NCBI GenBank assembly: GCA_018873245.2
Contig: JAEMBT020000007.1
Span: 9,679,129-9,743,128 of the forward strand
Direction: 5' to 3'
Origin: Archegozetes longisetosus
Taxonomy: Eukaryota; Arthropoda; Arachnida; Sarcoptiformes; Trhypochthoniidae
DNA: 64,000 nucleotides
Shown: piece after piece, positions 26,401 through 39,700 of the stretch
Layout of the letters: the number at the start of each line of letters is the position of its first letter
How positions within the stretch are numbered: position 1 is the stretch's first letter
Notes under the pieces: model-generated
The model's database searches: none
What the model was told of the DNA's origin: nothing
What the model saw: only the letters and a program-made list of their open reading frames with translations
Program-made: the position numbers and the translations under genes

Positions 26401-26839
26401 GATGTCCCTTTGGACACAAACACACGCCATAAGCCATACTATCGTTTTTGTATGTAGTATTTGACGAACAATAAGCACATTGAAAGCCATTCAATGGTTT
26501 TGCACCTAATGGACATTCAATCGTATCATTAATACAATGAAGTCTTCCGTTTGTAGTCTTCGACAAGTCTTGACGAAAACCTGATTTGCAGACACACGAA
26601 AAGCCATCGGGTGATTTGACTTGTCGATCTTTTTGATTGTTGAGATCGTTGTCATTATTGTTGAGGTTATGATAATGAAGACATGGTTCACAAACCAATC
26701 GATTTATGTCAAAAAATTCGGTTTCACTGCAATTGTCAGAAAGAATGAATGGTTTAATAAAATCGCATCGAATTAGAGACAAAAGTGAGTTATAAATAAG
26801 TAATGACTTTAGTATTGAAATGACTAGAATTAGTTTCAT
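23421..26839 (-). CDS. TMEM67: Meckelin (TMEM67/MKS3), complete
   Basis: Five coding exons: 26839-24590, 24518-24297, 24228-23772, 23708-23566 and 23501-23421, with consistent phases. Total 3,153 nt, 1,050 aa (human about 995). N-terminal signal peptide (about 1-25), then a Cys-rich ectodomain (about 35-215) with CxxC pairs, and a long extracellular region. Membrane segments lie near residues 530-550, 565-590, 600-625 and 735-750, with further ones in exons 2 and 4. Diagnostic meckelin blocks are ATIDIFFIDWERPK, FVANEWMELS, FVDLCSVCN, YYIHGLAANGKSDVNM, LCSKRGLLPNSDQQTFEMA and the terminal LIDERFLI. Known of the family: MKS-module protein of the ciliary transition zone, needed for gating and signalling. 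In an arthropod this implies sensory-neuron cilia. It is head-to-head with WWOX and has an RFX X-box 95 bp upstream. Confidence 0.97.
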
Positions 26840-27193
26840 GTTTTGACTTGTTTTTTTAAATCATTTAATTGATTGCTTTAAGTATAAAAAGTTTCAATTG
26901 CTTTTGTTTTGATTTTGAAGCGCTCTTTAAATTGTTTCTATGGAAACCAGTCTTTCAATGAATGAATGCGTAGAGTCTGTGAGATAGCAAGTATTTGATT
27001 ATATCATAAACAAAAACATGTGAAGTGGTAAAAAAGTTGTCTCTAAGTGCTTTTGAAATTATGTTGAAAACTATTTAACTAGTCTTTAAATTTGGCAAAA
27101 TTGACAGAACCTCAGTCAAATTTATAATTGTTTTGTTGAGAAAGTGTGAATAAAGCTTAAAATAAGTCACTGATAATAACAAGAGTCTCGTCG
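26840..27193. promoter_or_regulatory. Shared TMEM67/WWOX divergent promoter region
   Basis: Only 354 bp separate the two start codons, which point away from each other, so both promoters must lie here or overlap. The segment holds an X-box at 26934-26947. Transcription start sites cannot be placed from sequence. Confidence 0.75.
26934..26947. promoter_or_regulatory. RFX X-box motif upstream of TMEM67
   Basis: GTTTCTATGGAAAC fits the RFX/DAF-19 consensus RYYNYYATRRNRAC at every position and is nearly palindromic. It lies 95 bp upstream of the TMEM67 ATG. RFX factors drive ciliary genes through such promoter-proximal sites, and TMEM67 is a core ciliary gene. Confidence 0.75.
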
Positions 27194-30100
27194 ATGGCAA
27201 GCCTTATTCCTGATACTGACAGTGAAGACGAATTGCCGAATGGGTTAATATTAAATACTTTACTATAAATTGGTTTCTTTTCTAATTCCTAATTCATTTA
27301 TATTTACTCTTTACGTTCTATTCGCTCTGTTTATTTGAATTTAAGCTTTATTCAAATGTATTGTTTTTGTCAAATGACTTGACTTGCTATCACTTAAATT
27401 TAAGTCAAATTAATTGAATGTCAATTGATGTTGCGATTGAAAATCGAAAGCAATATTATGTTGGTTTAACTGAAAGATGCATATTTTAAACTTTACAGTT
27501 GGGAACAACGTGTCACACTCGATGGCAAAGTCTATTACGCTAAGTATTCAACTTTTACTTAGTTCACTAGTTTCTAATCATCAATTTTGTAGTCTTGTGA
27601 ACCAAAGTTAGTAAAAATTCTAAACTAATCACTAAAATATCTTTAGTCACGAACAAAAGTCGACTCAATGGACACATCCTTTAAATGGTAAAAAGAAACA
27701 CGTGATTGGAGACTTACCTTTCGGTGAGTGCCTCATACTTGAATTTGATTTGTTTCTAATTTTTATTTTTAATTGTGACCTGTGCTTTTAATTTCAAACT
27801 TTATTTTAAAATTTGAAAAAATGTTTCAGGTTGGGAACGACAAATTCTAGAAGACGGAAAAGTTATTTTTATTGAGTACGTTTCGATTGCACGTGTTCTC
27901 AAGTTATTCGATGTCGAACCATTTTATTTACTTGATCGAAGAAACCCTATTTATTTTTATTTAGTTAATTTTTCCATCAATTATATCTCTGTTTCTATCA
28001 TCAATTTTTTAGTCACAACACAAAGAAGACAACATATACTGATCCGAGGCTAGCATTTGCTGTAGAAGACAAAGACAGCTCATCAGACATCGTTCAAAGA
28101 TTTGATGCTTCGAGCACTGCATTGCAGGTTTTACACGGGCGTGATCTCACTGGAAAAGTAGCGATAGTGACCGGCGCTAATTGTGGTATCGGATTAGAAA
28201 CAGCCAAGGCACTCGCCACTCCTGGCGCTCATGTCATACTTGCCTGTCGTGATTTGACCAAAGCTTCCGATGCCATCGAGCAAATAAAAAAATCTCTGGT
28301 ATATAAATAACAATTAATAATAATAGTATTAACTGATTTTTTATTCTCTTGATTGATAGCCATACGCCAAGTTGCAAGCATTAAAATGTGATTTGTCCAG
28401 TTTGAAAAGTGTCCAGGACTTTTGTAAAGAATTCGAGTCACTCCAACTGTAAGAAATATACTTATTTGTGGATCTGTTTTGTCTCTTACTTCAGTCTGAT
28501 TGAATGAAATGTTAATTTTATATTACTAGACCTCTTCACATTCTAGTACTAAACGCTGGTGTAATGCTTTTACCACATTCGTTAACAATAGATGGATATG
28601 AGACTACATTTCAAGTGAATCATTTGTCACATTTTTATTTAACAAAATTACTTCAACAAAAACTAATAGATTCAGCACCAGCACGAGTAGTTGTGGTGTC
28701 ATCTGAAAGTCATAGATTTAGCACAATTAGAGTTGAGACATTGGATGAAGAGTGGTTGACACCTTCAAGTCGAAATTATGTGGCATTAATGGCTTACAAC
28801 GATTCAAAACTGTGTAACATATTGTTCTCTAATGAACTAAATAGTCGACTTTCTAGTTATAAAGTGGTAAGCAATGCCTGTCATCCTGGAAACATGGTCA
28901 GTACGAGTATATCACGAAACTGGTGGGCTATGAGGTTCTTGTATGCGGTTGTCAGACCTTTCACTAAGTCCTTAGTAAGTACTCCTCTAGTTTTACGTCT
29001 AATCTACTATCGTGTTGACCAAATGAAAGTGTGGAAGATTTTATTAATCTGAAGTTAAATTTTAGAGATACTTGATAAGCAGCCAATAATTTAGTGTTAA
29101 TAAAATGATTTGGTAATGATTGGGAAGAGTGACTTAGATAGTTTAAGTAGGAAGAGATGAATTGGTAGAAACTCTATTTGACTCCATATTAGTATTGATG
29201 ATGCGAAATAATAGTTAACAAATAAGTGAGTGACTTAATGGTAGAAACTGGCAGTAAATATAATTTATATTAGTATTAGTGTTAGTAAGACGTCCTAATA
29301 ATAGATCTTCACTGAACTCATATCATTAAAAGGGTTTGCGTAAGAAGAAATAAATTAAACTAAAAAGTCCTCAATACAAACAATTTTGCAAAAAGTCATT
29401 TGTTTTTGTTATTTTTAAAATTTCATCATTAGTTGTTTGTTGGCAGAGATAATAAATATGAACATCAATTTAAAGCATTGACACTTTCTGTTCAACCGTT
29501 TGAACTGCAAAACTATTTTTTTGAATACTTTTTGCCAAATCAAATGTTTAGAAAGACATTAGCGTTCACTTCTGAAGGCAACTTCTTCAACATTTTAGAC
29601 AACTTGTGTCTCTTTAGTCTTATAGTCATGTAATAAGACAAACAATTTATCCATAAATCAAGTCATCAAAGTCTGAGTAGTCTCTGTTTCGACACTCATT
29701 CGAAAGTTGATTCAAGAGTAGATTCAAGAATTGGTTCAACAATTGATTGAACAATTGATTGAAAAGCTAATTCAATAATCTTAACAATCAACTTATTTTT
29801 ACTGATTTTCTTCAATTGGCACATATTTTCTGAAGTGAGAAACATTTTATAAAACGCGACATGTTTACAGAGATAGAAGAATAAGTTTAAAAATATTGAT
29901 TTCATTATCGCTTGTTTACCGAAGACATAATCAAGTTTATAAGATTATGTGCCAATTCTGTTAGATATGAAGTAGAATAATATTTAAGTGTATATCAAAT
30001 GATTTTAGTAACACTACGCGAATGCCTTTGTAAGCACTATATAAGATAAGAACTTTAAGCTACCTATAAGTTCAAGACTTTGTTATTCAAGTAAATCCAA

Positions 30101-30361
30101 CTATAAAGCCAATCACTGAGTTCTATTCGATCAAAAGTTAACAAAAGTAATTTGATCTGAATTTTTCAGTCGCAAGGAGCAGCCACTAGTGTCTACTGCG
30201 CCACTTCTCCTGACCTGGAGAGCAACGGCGGACTTTACTTCAATAACTGCTGTCGATGTTTACCATCAAAATCAGCTCAAAATTGTGATTTGGCGGCTTC
30301 TCTGTGGAAAATAAGTGAAAAAATGATTGAAAAGGCTATTACACGATTCAACTCTCAATAA
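27194..30361 (+). CDS. WWOX: WW domain-containing oxidoreductase (WWOX), complete
   Basis: Eight exons: 27194-27243, 27499-27543, 27647-27723, 27830-27875, 28013-28298, 28360-28448, 28530-28974 and 30170-30361. Phases agree; 1,230 nt, 409 aa (human 414). It opens [21 protein letters not shown]1 (about 16-48) has both Trp. WW2 (about 57-89) has Tyr at the second Trp site (TTYTDP), as in human WWOX. A basic GKKKH lies between them, where human has its nuclear signal. The short-chain dehydrogenase domain has TGANCGIG (126-133, cofactor), LNAG, Ser near 255, and YNDSK giving Tyr287 and Lys291 (catalytic). The C-terminal YFNNCCRC is also diagnostic. Known of the family: a PPxY-binding adaptor and steroid-type reductase with tumour-suppressor and stress roles. 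The last intron (28975-30169) is the longest, at 1.2 kb. Confidence 0.98.
28975..30169 (+). other. WWOX intron 7
   Basis: GT-AG intron of 1,195 bp with no recognisable coding sequence. A short tract at 29700-29770 repeats TTGATTGAAC / GATTCAA-type words, as a small degenerate tandem or inverted array. Confidence 0.85.
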
Positions 30362-30439
30362 AATCAATGATTGATTGTTAAGTTTGGACTTAACTTTTAT
30401 TCATTTTGTTATATATTTTAAGAGAAAGTTTGAAGAAGA

Positions 30440-30445
30440 AATAAA
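30440..30445 (+). terminator. Candidate WWOX poly(A) signal
   Basis: AATAAA begins 79 nt past the WWOX stop codon, the first canonical hexamer on that strand after the gene. Confidence 0.5.
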
Positions 30446-31303
30446 ACGTTTAGTAGAGTTTTGGATATAATATAAGGTCAGATTTTGGGGAAGCAGAAAA
30501 CGATATAGTATGAAATGGTTAGCTCGCGGAGCGCTCAGTTTTCGATGTGATTTATTGTCTAAGTTGGACCCGAGTTGTGTCAAGTCGCACAACTAGAGTC
30601 AATATATCTTGCAGGCGGAAAACAGCTTTTCTTCTTAACTTACCAAAAACAAAGATTACCTTTTGTTTGAAAAACATCTATAAAAATTTTAACTGCTTTT
30701 ACTCATTCTCTTATTTTGGCCACATATGTGCCTTAAATAATGTTTTACTGCCTCTAAATATTATTTGAAGATGTCTTCTATTCGAAAGGGACTCATATTT
30801 AGGTTAACACTGTATTCTATACTATAGTGTATATTATATATAGTTATTAGAATTGTGAGAGTTTCTCAGAGAATGTTTGGTTAATCTGATACGCAACCAT
30901 AAAGTTTGACAGTAAAATACTATTATTTCAGTTAAGGTTTGCAAGTATTGCATTCATCACATCAGCTAAACTTAACAGTTATGAAATTTAAGCGCAAGTA
31001 TTGTTAGCACGTGCAATCATTTTCATAGTTAAATACAGCGAATACCACAGTACTATATCTACTGTAAGATGAGGTGTAGGCATTGAAATGTACTTGCTGT
31101 TGCGTCCGTAGTTTTGCTCGCAGAAACTGATTGAAAAGTGAGCATCATCATTTCAATAGGAAACTTCGTTTTTCAGAGGTAGAATCTGTGTGCGCAACAA
31201 TCAGTTAGATTTGATTGCCTAGGCCTGCATCATTTCGCTTTGGTATGGGTTCATATCGTTGCATCTCGAGCTGCTATCGCACCTTAACTTGATTTATTTA
31301 TTA

Positions 31304-31631
31304 CAGTCTGACCCTGGTTTTGACAACTCATGAAATGTTGCCAAAATCCTAATACGGAAAATAAGACGGAAATTATCGAAGCGGTTGAAATTAGAAAAAT
31401 TAGAAAGTTAATTTTTTAGTTTAGAATCTGGATCTGCCAAAACCGCGGCACTAATAAAGCTATAGGTGTACTCAAATCTATTGGCAAGTTCGGGGTTTTG
31501 CCAAAACCTTTGTTGCCATAATTCTAACTTGAGCATTATGAACCTGATAGAAGCAGCAGCTACTACTTTGAAAATCAGTTGCTAAAATCCAAATTAGTCT
31601 TTAACCGGGTTGTCAAAATCGGGACAGACTG
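31304..31631. mobile_element. Non-autonomous DNA transposon (MITE), about 330 bp
   Basis: The left end is CAGTCTGACCCTGGTTTTG followed by ACAAC. The right end, reversed, is CAGTCTGTCCCGATTTTG followed by ACAAC. These 23-24 bp terminal inverted repeats differ by two or three substitutions and one indel. The left end follows TTATTA and the right end is followed by TGTAATAA, so the flank also mirrors apart from 2 nt. Inside, degenerate copies of GCCAAAAYCC recur (near 31340, 31436, 31501, 31581), like subterminal repeats. No transposase reading frame. Confidence 0.75.
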
Positions 31632-32870
31632 TGTAATAAGTTAGGTCATGAATAGCTAAATGTTATGATGATATGCAACAGTATGAGCCAGTATTCCTAT
31701 TAAAACAAAAGATGATTTATAAATTGAAATACAGGTACTTACTAGTTATTAGCGCCAATCTGATCTGTAATGTTTTATAACGATCTTGGAATTCAAGGAA
31801 TGGCTTGAGAAATTGTTTTAATATACTTGAAAAATTTTTGAAAAATGAAATTTGGAAGATTTAGGAGAGAAAAGTCATAAATACAGTTTGGCTGAGAAAT
31901 ATTTAAACTTAGTGGTAGATGGATCGGATTTGGGAGAAACTTGAGATAAGAAACTAATTTTGACGTGCCACTCATTTATAACATTAATATGTATGGCTGT
32001 TATCAAGAAGACCTATTTAGAGCGTAGCAACGCTCTATCAAAGTAGCAAACAAGAAATTTGTCAGACTCGGAGCTGAGAAAATTGCGGAGCCTTACGAGT
32101 TTTAAGCACTTGGCTTAATTGATAGAGGCATGTAAAAAACTGCATCACTGGACAGCAGAGTAGAGTTGGTTCGCTTAATTGGTGTGTATGTTTTGGTGCA
32201 AACAAAGGACTGTTTTGTTTTATATTAGGCTATGTGTTGGGTAATGTTGTTTTGTACTCATGTTAGACGCGGTTCGACTCTCGAGAGCTTATAGTATAGA
32301 TATTAGTATTATTAGTATTACTAGTATTAACTACTATAGAGACGGCTCTAGTTTTCTTGCTTTCCTAATTAAAATCAAGCATACGATCCTTTAATATAAA
32401 TGAAGACAAGCCGAACAGAGGGTGAGAGATCATTAACATTAGTTTAAGAGTAGTGATTACACGATTCACTTTCAGCACAAACAGTTACTAATAGAGCAGA
32501 AGTATCTGTTTAATTGATTTGTAGGAGCACTGTTTCCAGTCCAGCGCTCCATTAATCGCTCAATAAAAAAGAGTACTATTAGTAACAAATTACATGCTTG
32601 TTGTTCAACATCTAAGCGCTAATTTCATATTAACACTAATGTAAATCTCATTTGTCTAAGAAAAAATGAAGATTACTTGCTCTGCATGTGCGCTATTTGG
32701 ATAGTAATAGAATGGATAGAGAGAGATAGAGAGCCAATTAAATAGGAGAACAAGTATCAGAAGTATAGCACAAGTTTAGCAGCATAGCAGTAAAGCGGGT
32801 TAATTCGTTTGTAAATACGATGCGCTGATCATTGGCAGCCCACGAATAATACAATCCATGGCTTCTATGT

Positions 32871-32942
32871 GTCTCTCCCTCCCTCCCTCTCTTATTCTTT
32901 TTCTCTTTGTTTCTTTCTCTCTCTCTTTCTCTCTCCCCTCTG
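32871..32942. repeat. CT-rich tract
   Basis: Imperfect CTCTCT and CCCTCC runs over about 70 bp. Confidence 0.8.
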
Positions 32943-33727
32943 TTCTAATCTACTTCATAGACAAGAGTTAGTCGAAAGACTTTATCCTCTACTTCTCTGT
33001 TTTGGATGGTCTGCAAACAGAAGTGGGTCCTAATCCAATTGGCTGATATTGTCAAGAGAGAAAAAGGTCTAACAGGGAATAAATATAAATGCAACTGAGA
33101 CTATAGATTATATTCTGTTACTATTGGTATGTATGCATCAAACTTATAAAGCCTGCAGTTATACACTTCTGTACTAGAATACTGAAATGCATTGAATACT
33201 TGTCTAACTCATATAACTAGACATCGCTAGTTAACAAGTGATTTTTCCTTTTAAATACACGCCTCAACAATGCCAACAATACCAACAGTTCCACCACTAT
33301 CATCGCTACCATCACTAAAGTTGGCCGTTTGTGCCTTAGGACCTGAGTTAGTGTAACACCAATACTAATGGTGTAACTTTTCAAATAGGTATTAGAAGCG
33401 GGTTGTAGGGATACTGAATACGAACCATAAATCAATACAGAATTTCAATTTGATATCAACTCTTAGATTTGAGTACTTTTGGTTCTCGATTTGCCGCTTA
33501 TATTGATTAGAATCGCAGTTGTATTTAGTATGCGTTTATTGTAAGCGCGGCTTTCACTCAATAAGTCTTATAAATGTTATATGCATTTCATAAATATCAA
33601 ATATGCCATACACTAAATTTAATGTCAATTTCATTTTCTCTCACAACTACTATTAACCCAAACATTATTTCGTTTTAATTTATTATTCACTTTCAAATAA
33701 TAACTTGTGAGTAGTGTAACACTCTTT

Positions 33728-33748
33728 TGTTGTTGTTGTTGTTGTTGT
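33728..33748. repeat. (TTG)n microsatellite
   Basis: Seven TTG units in non-coding DNA. Confidence 0.85.
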
Positions 33749-36700
33749 TATTAACCAATTTACAATTACTTCCTATTATTGGTTACCTCTTAAATGGTGT
33801 TTCAAATCGAGCCAATCCCTCAAGCAATCAAAGTATTCAATAACCTGCACCACAAATCGCATTTGCTGGACAACAACTGTTTGCTTTGCCCACTGTTCTC
33901 GAAAACAATTTTTACTTAAGTTATGAAGTAATCAAATTTATACAGAACTTCAAAATTGAGCTTCAACTAGAAGAAAACTTGGTATTTTTGGGTCACTAAA
34001 AATTAGTTTAAGATTTGTGTGAAAGAATTTGTTAGATATAAAAACTAGTTATTCTTCAATACTAGTAAGCGTAGAAGGCCATAGTATTTTTACAGGAATT
34101 GTTCCAACAATATTTACGCATTCTTATTAGATTTTTGATTGTGGTACCCTAAAAGTTGTTGCAACTAACTGCAAAACTTTAAATACCTATATATTCATAG
34201 ATATAGATTTGGCACGAGCTCTATAACAAACAAATCTGACACATGTGTCAAATCATACGCTTATTTACATCTTAGGCTTATATTTATAAACATTATTCTT
34301 TTATCTAAGAAATCACTAAACTTTTACTTAGAAACATATACAGAAACTTAATCTACTCCTAGTTCAAGATCCAAGTTTTTAGCTTAAAACTAAACATCAA
34401 AAGGCTTCACCCGTTTTCAGACTCATCAATTTATTTGACTGAATATCGAATTTTCGCTATGATAATTGTATAACTTTTGTCGGAAACAAAAAGAAAAGAT
34501 TTAAACCATCTATGTGAGTTTTTTTGGGGAAATATGCTTTATGTCAAGTGGCGAGATTTCGATCTAAGGTTCACACAATGAATGGCAAACTATTTACAGT
34601 TAGCACAATAGAGAGGGAACTTTGAGAGCATTTTTTTGGTGGATTTACTTGAGAGTATAAACTTTTTCTAGCGTTTCATTCATTTGTTTATGAGACTTAT
34701 TTTTATTAAGTCTGGAAAACTAGCCCTAATATATTTACAGTAGTGATGAAACGGATCTTCATCTCATCGATCATATTGAAAGCTATTGATTACTGAATGG
34801 TAAGTAAATTGTTGAAGTCAAATGTAAATTAAACGATGACAGCGTGTTTGTATTAGAGCCAAAATCAATCAAAAGACTCGATACTTTTGGACAAAGGTCT
34901 AGCAAAATCAAATCAATCAATATTTACTTAACTGAAGCGAATTGACTGGTTTTAGAAAAGTTCAAATCGTAGTAACCATTGTTTTGAGCTTTATTAGTAA
35001 ACCAGATCATGGCAGCGATTTCTAGGATAACTGCAATCTTTTATTATCTTTAAAAAAGTTGTTCACTTAAGTGGAATTGTCAGAAGTACATCAAGAAGAG
35101 TGTTGATGGACACGCTTTTGGCCATTAAGTGTTGTAGGAGAAAATAAAGTAAGAAACAGGACTGTTAACACTTAACGATTTGTGCCCTTAATTGTATTAT
35201 ATGTTGCATCTCGTGCTCGCATATCGTATTACTCGGTAGTGGAGGGTCATCCAGTCTGCTCTCTAACTAATTATCAAACGCTCTTAAATAAGTCATATTT
35301 GTTAAATTAACGCACTTTCACTAATCAACTCATTCACTTAATTCTTACTTATGAACCAAAAATAAGTTCTTCACTCAAAGAGTCTTAAAATATTACATTT
35401 AGTTGACTATTAATCTAGAAATTTAATAGAAATGTAGTTTTAATTTATGAATTTGACAAGTTTTCAAATGATAGCACATAGAAGACATTTAAAATGGATG
35501 ATCAAATGGAAGAATAAAAGAGCAAAGATCGGTAGGGTAAAGAAGTTGAGCTAATTAGACAGTAAAAAAGCGAACCGTCAAGTAACACATACTTCTGTTG
35601 TAAGAAAAGCAGTTTGTGTGTAGTGTTAGGACTCCAAAAAATGGTTAATTAATATCCATCAGACGTTTGTGCTTTTCTTGTATGTTTTTTTCAATCATGT
35701 TTAGTCTATCAGACAAATGATTTTTATAATTAGTTTCAAAGGCTTGTTAATTGGAGTGAAGTTGAAAGCGCTTTTGATAAGTATTTTACTAATTGATATG
35801 ATTTGGACTGACGTCGGCAATGGTTTCGAGGCTGTCTTTTGGTGGAGAATCGTATGCAATTTTTATGCGAAGGACTAGATTCTTCTTAGTTTTCGCTATA
35901 GACCTGAATACTTGAAAATCCTAAATACAGAGTGAATTACAACCGAAATGCAATTCAAAGCTTTGCATCTTATTTCGCTCGATTAAATCGTTTGAAGTTA
36001 TGTATCCCTTGACATGAAATATAAAGACAGCGGTCGTAAGTATTCACGATTCACCTCATAAATTAATAAAATAATAATACTCTTTTGGTTTGAATAAAGC
36101 AAATTCACTTTAAAACAGATGATAAGAAGCTCAGAACAACAAACTTCAAGTTGGACTTCACTCGAATTAGTTGCAATATATTTAGTTGTGATCAAATTTT
36201 TAATCTTACAATAAATTCTAATAAGGAGTTAACTGGATTTGAAGCAAATTATTAGATAATCTGATACATGCAAGTGGTTTTTATTGGTGTTCAATGAGAT
36301 TAAAGGGAAAGAATTAGTGAAATAGGAGTTTGGATGACAGATTTGCAAGTTTAATAGTTGGATAGGTTTATCGGAAGAAAAGAGTATAAACTATAAGAGA
36401 ATAAAAGCATAAGAAAAGTTGGCTGTAGTATCAACGCTTGTAGTATCCAATATTACGCGGCTCTAGACTAGAAGCAAAACAGCAATAATCCATAGCGAGT
36501 GCACTACAAACCATAATTTAAACGTCGGAAGCCGTTCTTTTAATCCGCAAACGACAGCTGTGGCGTTTTTATTGAGGTCCTCTTAACAAATCTGTCAGTT
36601 TAGAAGATGACTACAGCGACTGTTTGCGGTTAACCACTGCGCACATGCACGCAAATCAAATCAACTTTCTATCATCTATTTACTATATCTGCCGTCTATT

Positions 36701-39700
36701 TAACTCTGATTTAATGTTAGATAAAATATTCAGTTCTCACTCTGAACTCGCAAAACAGCCAACACGAACAATAATAATAACAGTTTAAGGCCAGAAATAG
36801 AAGTGCTTTAGTGTTTGTATGGGTTCTCATTTGAATAGTTTTTAGTAATTTTAATAGCGATTGGGGAAAGCGCAAGATTTTGTAGGATTTGTTGCAAAAT
36901 TTTTGTTCATTCTTGAAGAGGCCATAAAACGCGCACAGCTTTAATAAAAAACTTCTAAAAGCAAATCTTAACAGAGCATTAAATATAAATAAAAGCTAAA
37001 ATGATAGTTAGTCTCGTCCAAAGAAAGCATAACTCCCTCGCAAAGCAAAGCATGAATGTAGTGAAGTTGTCTTTCGTGGTTATGCCCAAATAAAATCATT
37101 AATGATTTGTGGGCGCAGTCACTCAAAGGCAAACAATTCCTTTAAGGGTTACGTAAAAAGTAAAAACTGAAGCAACAAATTGACCTAATGTACGAAACGA
37201 TGATGGGATAAAATATAGCTCATGACTAGACAAAGCAATAGTTACCGATGCGCGAAGAGGTGATTATGTTTATGTTTAAAGTAAAAATGATTTCTGTCTA
37301 TCTTGATCGGCTTGTAGGCGCTAGTTTGAGTCACACATTTGCTGTAGCATCAAATATGATGCATGACAAACATATATGACAAACATGTAGAAACTTTCTA
37401 CTCTGCATTAGTTTTTGCGCTAACTGTTTGGGCCTTTAGTGCTTTTTCACTTTTCGCCAGTCATGTTTTGCCACCGAATGTGACACATTATGTGACTTAC
37501 ATAAACCAAACTAAATTTAAAGCTTAAAAATCCTAAGTTCTCTTCCGCTGTCAGAATAATAATCATTTTTATTAGCCTATGATTAAAAGCTATAATTAAT
37601 CATAAGTTATTTAAAGTCTGCTTATTTGTGACTATCAATTACGCAAATCGATTGAGGAACAAATTTGTTGAAATTTGACGAATAGATAGGACAGACGTTA
37701 GGAAAATATGATTCCAACGGTGAATATTCAGAGATGAAGTTACTCGCAATCAAAACAAAGCATTGATTGTTAGATATCTGTTGTCTAGTAGGTCGATATT
37801 GGCCTTAAGTGAGTATTTTATTGGTAATAGCTTAACATTATTTCATGAAACATGTTTTTGTTCATATAATATCAAGTATGGTTAAGTCGTTAGTTTTGTA
37901 TTGGTTGCACAAATCTCTATTATGCCGTATATTTCATCTCCGACTTCTATCCGACAAACTACTCACGTCTAACTTGTACTCTTTCATAAAACTGAGCAAA
38001 AGGCAGCAAAGCACCAGGCAAATGAGTGTTAGGAACAACTGCGAGCAGTCGAATGTCGTTTGAAATATAAGAGGGCTCAGAGTCTATTGTATGGCGATTA
38101 AGCGTTGGCAGTCGTCCCTACTTTTGATTGCACTTTCACATAAAACCATGTTCTTCATAATTCAATGGGATTATGGTTACACCAACATTAGCTTTCGACT
38201 AATATTATCGTCTTTCTTACGTGACATGAAGATGTTAGATAATACCAAACATGTTAGTTTTCACGTATCAAACAAACGTGAAGAAACCAAAAACTATCTA
38301 AATTAACAAGTGCGAAGCAAGTTTAACTTGCCTCAACTCAACTCTATTTTGTGCATATTCCACTCAATAGCTAATGATTGTCTCGCCCTCCAGTCAAGCA
38401 TTCCTTCGCTTTTCCCTCAAACTAATCACACAATCAAATTGATTGAAACAAAATATTAATTGCTATTAAAAATTTGGTTAGAATGGAGGATAATTTGTGG
38501 CTGTGTTCTGGTTTTTTACGGCAGTAGTTGTATTGTATTCGTCTTTTTTCACTAGTTTAACTTTGATGGACTAACGAACCGAATACAAGCGATGGATGCC
38601 TTAATTGAAGCAGAATTTTTCCGGTATTACTAAAGCTATAGCGAGTATCTTATGAGTTATAACTTATAAGTAAGTTGGGTTGTGATCATGCCCATAGGGG
38701 TTATGTGATTCTCACCGGAAAATAACTTAAGTTCGGCTACTATTGCAACAATTGTTCGATGCTCTGCCAAAAAGTCGACCAGAGTTTGATTTGAGTTTCT
38801 AGTGAAGAACCGACTAATGATATGGAATAAAATGGCTTAATTAGGCGAAACACATGAATTTGGTAGTATTAGCGTTGATAGATTTGCTGGAGAGCAGGAC
38901 TTTAATGTTTGATAAAGCGATCTATAATTTAGGTTTAAAGAGCATTTACTATTTTTAACATTAGACCCGACACTCAATTGCATACTATTTACAAAATCGG
39001 TATCATTTTCCTAATTCTATGAAAGCCCATAAATAACTTAATTAAATGTTCAGAGGAGACAATCTTGAGTGATAAACACAGAAATTGTTGTCTACTCTTC
39101 TCAATTTAATTATTTACAAACATAGCGTATATTAAGTAATGACACCAAAGATCTCTGTTAAGAAGCTCGAGGAATAAAGTTATTTGAGGAAAGGTTGAGA
39201 AGTTTTTTTTAGATAAGAAAATTTTGAATCAGCTCTAATTAACAATTTATTTTAGTAGATATTATCAAATGCTAATATATTATTGTCAGTCAGAAGTAGA
39301 GCGAAGTATGAATTGAGATGAGCTTAGCTTTAAATAACAATCAAATCCATTGCCAAATGTGAATACTGAAAATTGTCAACTAAATCGATCAATGTAAGCT
39401 TTCACCTAATGCTTTCCCGTTTAAAAACTGACTAATTTGTGAGCAAACAATTATCATCTATTCTTAAAACGCTTGTAAATAAACTTTAAATAACTTACAT
39501 CGCAATTCAATCAGTTCTTAGTCTCCTCTTGTACGGCATGAATGAGTTTGAAATTTTCATTATTAAAGATCTTATGTTAATTAAGTTAAAGCATTTTAAA
39601 GAGCCTACATATGAAAAATAAAATTTATAAAATACTTTGTGCGAGACGTGCAAACATTAAAAATATTCGAGACATTGTGCAGATGTTTTCTCAATAGCTG

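Noticed and set aside
32210-32295. tRNA candidate with GGTTCGACTC resembling a T-loop
   Set aside because: The bases flanking the loop do not form a T stem, and no acceptor or anticodon arm is found upstream.
33217-33435. 72-aa minus-strand frame with a hydrophobic PTLVMVAMIVVELL segment
   Set aside because: It arises from a low-complexity ACC/ATC tract, has no supporting neighbours or splice context, and matches no family I recognise.
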